Origin: Demequina oxidasica
GTDB taxonomy: Bacteria; Actinomycetota; Actinomycetes; Actinomycetales; Demequinaceae
Length of the DNA stretch: 64,000 nucleotides
Direction: 5' to 3'
Assembly (NCBI RefSeq): GCF_000975115.1
Contig: NZ_BBRE01000004.1
Coordinates: 186,001 to 250,000, forward strand
Part shown: piece after piece, positions 59,249 through 64,000 of the stretch
Layout of the letters: every line of letters begins with the position of its first letter
How positions within the stretch are numbered: position 1 is the first letter of the stretch
Notes under the pieces: model-generated
What the model was told of the DNA's origin: nothing
Databases searched by the model: none
What the model saw: the letters and a program-made list of their open reading frames with translations, nothing else
Program-made: the position numbers and the translations under genes

Positions 59249-59902
59249 CTAGCCTAAATAGCGACCGGGGCGATGGTTGATCGCCAGAATCAGGTTGAGG
59301 AAGACCGCGCCGATGATCGAGACAATCAGGATGTATGGCGAGACCGTCGACAACGCGGCAACCACCACCACCACCACATCGAACGCACCTTGCGTGTAGC
59401 CCGCTCGGATTCCCTTGCGTTCCTGGAGATAGGCGGCGACAATGCCAAATCCGCCCGCCGATGCGCCATGACGGAAGATCATGATCATGCCTACGCCCAC
59501 AGCCAACCCCGCAAAGATGCTGGCGTACAGCGGGTTAATGGCGCTCACGTCAAGAAAATGCTCGTGAACCCACTCGAACACCGAAATCAGCGAGACCGTG
59601 ATAATTGTCTTCGAGGTGAATAGCCATCCCATACGCCAAATGGCGAACACAAAGAATGGAATGTTAAGCACAAAGTAGATCAGGCCAAACGACCAATGAG
59701 TCCAGTAGCTTCCGAGGATGGCGACTCCGGCGACACCTCCCGAGACGCCCCCAATCTGGCCTAGCAGGAATAGACCAAAGGCCATAAGGAAGGCGCCACT
59801 GGGAATCGCTAGCGCGTCCTCCCAGAGGGCGTGCTTCTCGGCCCGTGGTGCTTCTACTACTGCTGACAAGGCTGATACTCCAGGTGTTGGTACGGATCGC
59901 AA
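59249..59902 (-). CDS. YitT-family (DUF161) membrane protein
   Basis: Integral membrane protein of 217 residues with about five or six hydrophobic helices. The family start is LAIPSGAFLMAFGLFLLGQI, followed by GVSGGVAGVAILGSYWTHW. Function is not known; YitT-type proteins are often called membrane proteins of unknown function. A TTG start at 59902 is the first of the frame and is uncertain; the first 30 residues are not family-like. It is convergent with the small gene at 59236, 12 nt away. Confidence 0.78.
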   Translation of the reverse strand: MRSVPTPGVSALSAVVEAPRAEKHALWEDALAIPSGAFLMAFGLFLLGQIGGVSGGVAGVAILGSYWTHWSFGLIYFVLNIPFFVFAIWRMGWLFTSKTIITVSLISVFEWVHEHFLDVSAINPLYASIFAGLAVGVGMIMIFRHGASAGGFGIVAAYLQERKGIRAGYTQGAFDVVVVVVAALSTVSPYILIVSIIGAVFLNLILAINHRPGRYLG

Positions 59903-59938
59903 CCGAGGCTTAGGTCACAGCCTCCATTGTTGCCGACG

Positions 59939-62900
59939 TCAGCGCACGTGGAGTTCCGGTGTTTCCCGTGAGCGGCGCGCCACCAACTCGTCACCAATGG
60001 CCTCTGCTGGGGCAAATGGCGTTCCGTAGCGGTGCGCCGTCATGGAGATCGCCTGCTCCCTCAGGAACGGCATCATTTCGAGTTCGGCATTCGCACTGAC
60101 CGGAGTGTCGAATACCGCGACGTCTGGACGTCCTCGCAACTCGTTCTCAACAGTTCCGATTGTCCGAACGCGACCGCCCGGCACCGCAGCCACACGATCT
60201 GCCAGCGCCGATGCGTCCTCTACAATCACCGGCACCAGCACCTTGGCAAGGGCATGCGCGACGTCATCGGCCACATTTGCGGCCACCGAGACCTCGGTGG
60301 AGACATGTGCAGCGACCGACGCGGAGGCAACCCGAGCCAGGTACGCGGCGTTCTCGCCGTCCCAACGGATCACGGTGGGCGCCGGCAGGTAGCGGAGCAC
60401 GTTGCGTTCGCTCACGAGCCCCGTGGGATCGTGCCCGATCCCAAAGCGCTCGACCCACGCGGCAGCATCCAGTTCCGCTCCCCTGCGCACCCAAGCCTGT
60501 CCGGCCAGATCAACTAGTGGGGCCACGCGAGTCGGAACTGAGGCGGATTCTGGCTCGCCCGCGTCGGTCGGCGTCCATCCGGTCAGCGTCTGCACGTAGT
60601 GAGGTCCACCAGCCTTGACGGTGGGCCCGACGACCGAGCGCTTCCATCCGCCAAAGGGCTGGCGCTGCACAATCGCACCCGTGGTACCCCGGTTGACGTA
60701 GAGATTGCCAGCATGGATGCCAGACATCCAGTGGCGGATCTCTGCCTCGTCCAGCGTGTGGATTCCAGACGTCAGGCCGTAATCGATCCGATTCACCAGA
60801 TCAATTGCCTCGTCGAGCGTGTCCGCTCGCATCATGCCCAGTACGGGACCAAAGCACTCCACTGTGTGCATGAAGGAGCCTGGCTCGACCCAGCCTCGTA
60901 CTCCTGGAGTCCACAAGGCGTCGGCGAGGCGCCGAGGCTCCACCCACCACTGTTCGTCGCCATCGAGGTCAGTGAGCCCCCGCAGCAACTTGTCAGTTGG
61001 CTCGCTAATCACGGGACCCATCTGCGCAGTGATCTCAGTGGCGCGGGCTACGTGCAGCGACTTGACGGCATCGAGCAGCTGGTCGTGGAACCGGCGGGAG
61101 TCTGCGACCGAACCCACCAGAATCGCGACCGAGGAAGCCGAGCACTTCTGGCCAGCGTGGCCAAAGGCCGAAGCCACCAGGTCCTTAGCCGCGAGGTCGA
61201 GGTCCGCGCTTGGCGTGACAATCAGCACGTTCTTGCCCGATGTCTCGGCGTGCAGCCTCATGTCCGGTCGCTTGCTCAGAAATAGTTCCGCGGTCTCAAA
61301 CCCACCGGTCAAGATGACTTGATCAATGCGCTTGTCCGTGAGGAGGTTATCCCCGATCTTGCGTGTGTTGATCGTCATCAGCGTCAGCAGATCCTTGGGC
61401 ACCCCTGCGGCCCACATCGCCTCAGCGAGCACTGCCCCACAGCGACGTGACTCGCGGGCCGGCTTCAGAATGACGGCGGAACCGGCCGCGAGCGATGCAA
61501 GTACGGAACCTGCGGGAATCGCCACGGGGAAGTTCCACGGTGGCGTCACGAGAGTGAGCGGACGTGGAGCCGCGGTAACTCCCGCCATCGAGTCGAGCTC
61601 GCGTGCACGTGCGGCGTAGTAGCGAGCGAAGTCGATTGCTTCTGACACTTCGGGGTCCGACTGGTCGAGAGTCTTTCCGGCCTCGGATGCCATGACCTCC
61701 ATGAGATCGTGCCGGTGCAATTCCAGTTGGTTGGCGATGCTCTCCAGGAGATCGGCACGCTCAGAAGCCGGCACCCCACCCCAACGAACGCCAGCGGCGT
61801 GGGCCGCGGAGATGACGCGGTCTAGCGGCTCGGGTTCTTCAAGGTGCGCGACCGTCAACGACGCCTCGCCAGCATGCGAGGTTCGGGCTGCGAGCAGAAT
61901 CGCCCTACCAGAGTCACGAACAGAGGCGCGGGCGGGATCCTGGTCGGGGGTGTTGACGAACCCGGCGCCGGTGGTGGCCTGAGAATCCACGTCGCGGCGT
62001 GTCTCCACAATCTGCGGCTTAAGGGATTCCGTGAACGAGGTGCGGAAGGCCTGCTCTTCACGGTCAAAGTGCTCTTTACTGGTGGACATGGTGGCGAGAC
62101 GCGACAAGAAGTTCTGGGGGTTCGCGACCTCCTCAAGACGACGCACCAAATAGGCGAGCGCAACGTCAAAGTCACGCGGATTGACCACGGGCGTGTAAAG
62201 CCGGAGCGTGCCGACATCCGCGCTGACCGCGGTGGCCACGTGCTCCCCCATTCCCAGCAGCATCTCGAACTGAACGTCATCCATGACGCCACGCTCTTGC
62301 GCTCGCGACCACGCCAAGGCGATGTCAAACAGATTGTGACCGGCAATGCCAACCTTGAGCGCGCGCGTACGTTGTGGCGTCAGAGCTCGGTCCAGGAGCC
62401 GCTTGTACTGTGCGTCAGACTCCTGCTTGGTGCCCCACGTCGCCAGGGGCCAGTCACGAACCTCAGACTCGACGCGTTCCATGGAAAGGTTCGCGCCCTT
62501 CACGATTCGTACCCGCAGGGGCGCTCCCCCAGCGGCCACCCGGGAGTCCGCGAGGTGTTGGATGCGCTCCAATGCGGTACTCGACTCGGGCAAGTATGCC
62601 TGGATGACTATCCCGGCGCGCAAATCCATGAAGCGCTCCGTCATCATGAGCTTCTCGAAAACGGAGACCGTCAGATCCAGGTCCCGGTATTCCTCCATGT
62701 CGAGGTTGACGAACGTGCTGTTGTTCTCGAGAGCGGCCTCGTACAACGGAGTGAGAGTCGCGATGATGGGCTCGACAGCTTCCTCCGCTGCCCATGGCGA
62801 GTGCGGGGCGATGGCCGCGGAAACCTTGATGGACACGTAGTCGACATCAGGGTTGCGAATCAGGTCACGTGTCGCGGCCACGCGCTTCAGTGCTTCCTTC

Positions 62901-63397
62901 TTTCCCAGCACAGCCTCACCTAACAGGTTCACATTTAGGTGGGCACCACCCGCACGGAGCTTTCGCAAGTTCCCCGACAGTTTTGCGGGTGTGGCGTCAA
63001 CCACCAGGTGACCCACCAGCGCGCGGATAAAGCGACGAGCAATGCGGACGGTGAGCACAGGCGCGACTCGCGCCGCAACGCCGCCCATCTTGGTGAGAAA
63101 CGCCATTCCGCCCGGAAGGTGAAGCTCGGCATTCTTGCTCGCGCGCACCAATTCTCGGGCTGCGACACGAAGGTCCTCGGGGCGCACCACCCCGTCCACA
63201 ACCTCCGTCAAATAGCGGAGTCCGCCTGGCGAGGACAGCGCCTGCGTCATGATCCTCGCAGCGGGTCGTTGCCGTTCGCTATGGACGGCGTCGAGCCACG
63301 TATGTACCTGTGCGACAGCTGCGTCGGCGGCGGCCTGGTCATTGGGCGAACCGGGCACGACGTTGAACCCGGCTGACTTCATGTGTGAAGTGGTCAT
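59939..63397 (-). CDS. putA: Bifunctional proline dehydrogenase / P5C dehydrogenase PutA
   Basis: Oxidises proline to glutamate in two steps with intermediate channelling. The 1152-residue protein has the FAD-binding proline dehydrogenase domain (about 80-430) and the aldehyde dehydrogenase domain (about 510-960). E701 (LTGGFETAEL) and C752 (GHAGQKCSASS) are the catalytic residues. A C-terminal domain of about 180 residues follows. There is no N-terminal ribbon-helix-helix, so it does not bind DNA; control is likely by the divergent LysR gene. ATG 63397 is chosen by protein alignment to family length; a longer frame opens at 63448. Confidence 0.93.
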   Translation of the reverse strand: MTTSHMKSAGFNVVPGSPNDQAAADAAVAQVHTWLDAVHSERQRPAARIMTQALSSPGGLRYLTEVVDGVVRPEDLRVAARELVRASKNAELHLPGGMAFLTKMGGVAARVAPVLTVRIARRFIRALVGHLVVDATPAKLSGNLRKLRAGGAHLNVNLLGEAVLGKKEALKRVAATRDLIRNPDVDYVSIKVSAAIAPHSPWAAEEAVEPIIATLTPLYEAALENNSTFVNLDMEEYRDLDLTVSVFEKLMMTERFMDLRAGIVIQAYLPESSTALERIQHLADSRVAAGGAPLRVRIVKGANLSMERVESEVRDWPLATWGTKQESDAQYKRLLDRALTPQRTRALKVGIAGHNLFDIALAWSRAQERGVMDDVQFEMLLGMGEHVATAVSADVGTLRLYTPVVNPRDFDVALAYLVRRLEEVANPQNFLSRLATMSTSKEHFDREEQAFRTSFTESLKPQIVETRRDVDSQATTGAGFVNTPDQDPARASVRDSGRAILLAARTSHAGEASLTVAHLEEPEPLDRVISAAHAAGVRWGGVPASERADLLESIANQLELHRHDLMEVMASEAGKTLDQSDPEVSEAIDFARYYAARARELDSMAGVTAAPRPLTLVTPPWNFPVAIPAGSVLASLAAGSAVILKPARESRRCGAVLAEAMWAAGVPKDLLTLMTINTRKIGDNLLTDKRIDQVILTGGFETAELFLSKRPDMRLHAETSGKNVLIVTPSADLDLAAKDLVASAFGHAGQKCSASSVAILVGSVADSRRFHDQLLDAVKSLHVARATEITAQMGPVISEPTDKLLRGLTDLDGDEQWWVEPRRLADALWTPGVRGWVEPGSFMHTVECFGPVLGMMRADTLDEAIDLVNRIDYGLTSGIHTLDEAEIRHWMSGIHAGNLYVNRGTTGAIVQRQPFGGWKRSVVGPTVKAGGPHYVQTLTGWTPTDAGEPESASVPTRVAPLVDLAGQAWVRRGAELDAAAWVERFGIGHDPTGLVSERNVLRYLPAPTVIRWDGENAAYLARVASASVAAHVSTEVSVAANVADDVAHALAKVLVPVIVEDASALADRVAAVPGGRVRTIGTVENELRGRPDVAVFDTPVSANAELEMMPFLREQAISMTAHRYGTPFAPAEAIGDELVARRSRETPELHVR

Positions 63398-63477
63398 TCC
63401 CCAAGTCTCTACTCGTTTATTGCATAGAACCAGTTCCTCTATCTGCATAATTTCATTAAGCCATGCTTAACTAAGAC

Positions 63478-64000
63478 ATGCTCGACGCCAACCAACTCAG
63501 AACCCTTCGCGAGTTTGCTCGCCGCGGCACTTTAGCCGCAACCGCAGACGCTCTCGGTTACACGCCGTCGGCCGTCTCCCAACAACTCACCTCGCTTGAG
63601 CGCGCGGCCGGCACAGCACTTACTCGCCGAGTGGGTCGGAAACTCATCCTGACGCCGGCGGGTGAACGACTTGCGGCATCGGCTGATGATGTTTTGTCGG
63701 CGTTGGAGCGCGCCCAATCGGCGGTGCGCGGAGCGGATGCCCGCGTGGCGGGCACCGTTCGACTCGCAGTGTTTCAGTCGGCAGCCCTGGCCCTGTTGCC
63801 CCTTGCCCTCGGAAATGCTCGACGCGTCGCACCCGAACTACGCGTGCAAGTAACTCAGAGCGAGCCGGCGCAAGCGCTCGAGGACACCTGGGCTCGCGAC
63901 TTCGATCTAGTGGTAGCCGAGGAGTACCCGCATCATTCGGCGCCGCACTACGCGGGGCTGGTCCGGGACACGCTGGTCGCCGATGCCGTTCGACTCGCCA
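63478..64000 (+). CDS. LysR-family regulator, cut by window edge
   Basis: The first 174 codons of a LysR-type regulator. The N-terminal helix-turn-helix is LDANQLRTLREFARRGTLAA, then ALGYTPSAVSQQLTSLE and GRKLILTPAGERLA, all standard. The effector-binding domain continues beyond the right edge. It diverges from putA with an 80-nt gap holding two TGCATA copies, so it is the likely regulator of proline use (inference). No Shine-Dalgarno sequence is clear. Confidence 0.85.
   Translation, partial: MLDANQLRTLREFARRGTLAATADALGYTPSAVSQQLTSLERAAGTALTRRVGRKLILTPAGERLAASADDVLSALERAQSAVRGADARVAGTVRLAVFQSAALALLPLALGNARRVAPELRVQVTQSEPAQALEDTWARDFDLVVAEEYPHHSAPHYAGLVRDTLVADAVRLA

Noticed and set aside
1-64000. 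CRISPR arrays, insertion sequences, prophage, tRNA or rRNA genes
   Set aside because: No direct-repeat arrays, transposase or integrase reading frames, tRNA cloverleaf or rRNA sequence could be recognised by eye.

Overview
The window is about 64 kb of high-GC (roughly 60-65 percent by eye), densely coding bacterial chromosome. Actinobacterial hallmarks are RbpA, a PafB/PafC pair, a GarA-type FHA protein followed by an FtsR-like MerR protein, a separate polyprenol monophosphomannose synthase next to Lnt, a HelY helicase, and many starts with a TANNNT box 6-7 nt upstream, as in leaderless transcripts. Gene order and content best fit a Micrococcales-type actinobacterium; genus and species cannot be fixed from sequence alone. 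No rRNA, tRNA, insertion sequence, prophage or CRISPR array was seen.

Region 1 (1-18.6 kb, almost all plus strand) is housekeeping. It runs priA (3' end), fmt, rsmB, rpe, a complete riboflavin set (ribD, ribE, ribBA, ribH), hisE-hisG, pafB-pafC-tatA-tatC-lipid kinase, helY, lnt-ppm1, then rbpA on the minus strand. Genes overlap or nearly abut, so a few long operons are likely. A long imperfect hairpin separates ribH from hisE, and a bidirectional terminator separates ppm1 from rbpA. rbpA has a sequence that fits a SigR/SigH-type promoter.

Region 2 (18.9-24.3 kb) is accessory: an ArsO-like flavin monooxygenase with a Cys-rich tail, an EamA exporter divergent from a MarR regulator with two matching palindromic operators, a flavodoxin-like protein, an orphan lipoprotein and a PfkB sugar kinase. 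Region 3 (24.3-31.5 kb, minus strand) holds pyruvate carboxylase, two MerR proteins, garA, pgsA, a 51-residue protein and a methyltransferase. FHA-protein control of 2-oxoglutarate metabolism and anaplerotic pyruvate carboxylase thus lie together.

Region 4 (31.7-47.5 kb) mixes membrane and redox genes: a membrane alpha/beta hydrolase, an NADP-reductase-like protein, a luciferase-like monooxygenase, an FAD monooxygenase, EI24, OsmC, an unusual zinc-ribbon SDR, glutathione peroxidase, DUF2254, a diguanylate cyclase, an LPXTG surface protein, a Nudix hydrolase and a DEAD-box RNA helicase. Region 5 (47.6-55.6 kb) is a coherent fatty-acid degradation cluster: acyl-CoA oxidase-type enzyme and TetR regulator on one strand; thiolase, two-domain FabG, MaoC hydratase and acyl-CoA ligase on the other, with a palindromic operator between. 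Region 6 (55.6-64 kb) carries an MFS exporter, a phosphodiester glycosidase with a GT2-GtrA glycosyltransferase, a YitT protein, bifunctional PutA and the start of a divergent LysR regulator.

No wholly new multi-gene system was identified with confidence. The most unusual items are the zinc-ribbon SDR lacking the catalytic tyrosine, the leaderless promoter set, the hairpin between ribH and hisE, the orphan Cys-tailed monooxygenase, the GarA homologue without the usual Thr-Thr motif, and two small proteins.
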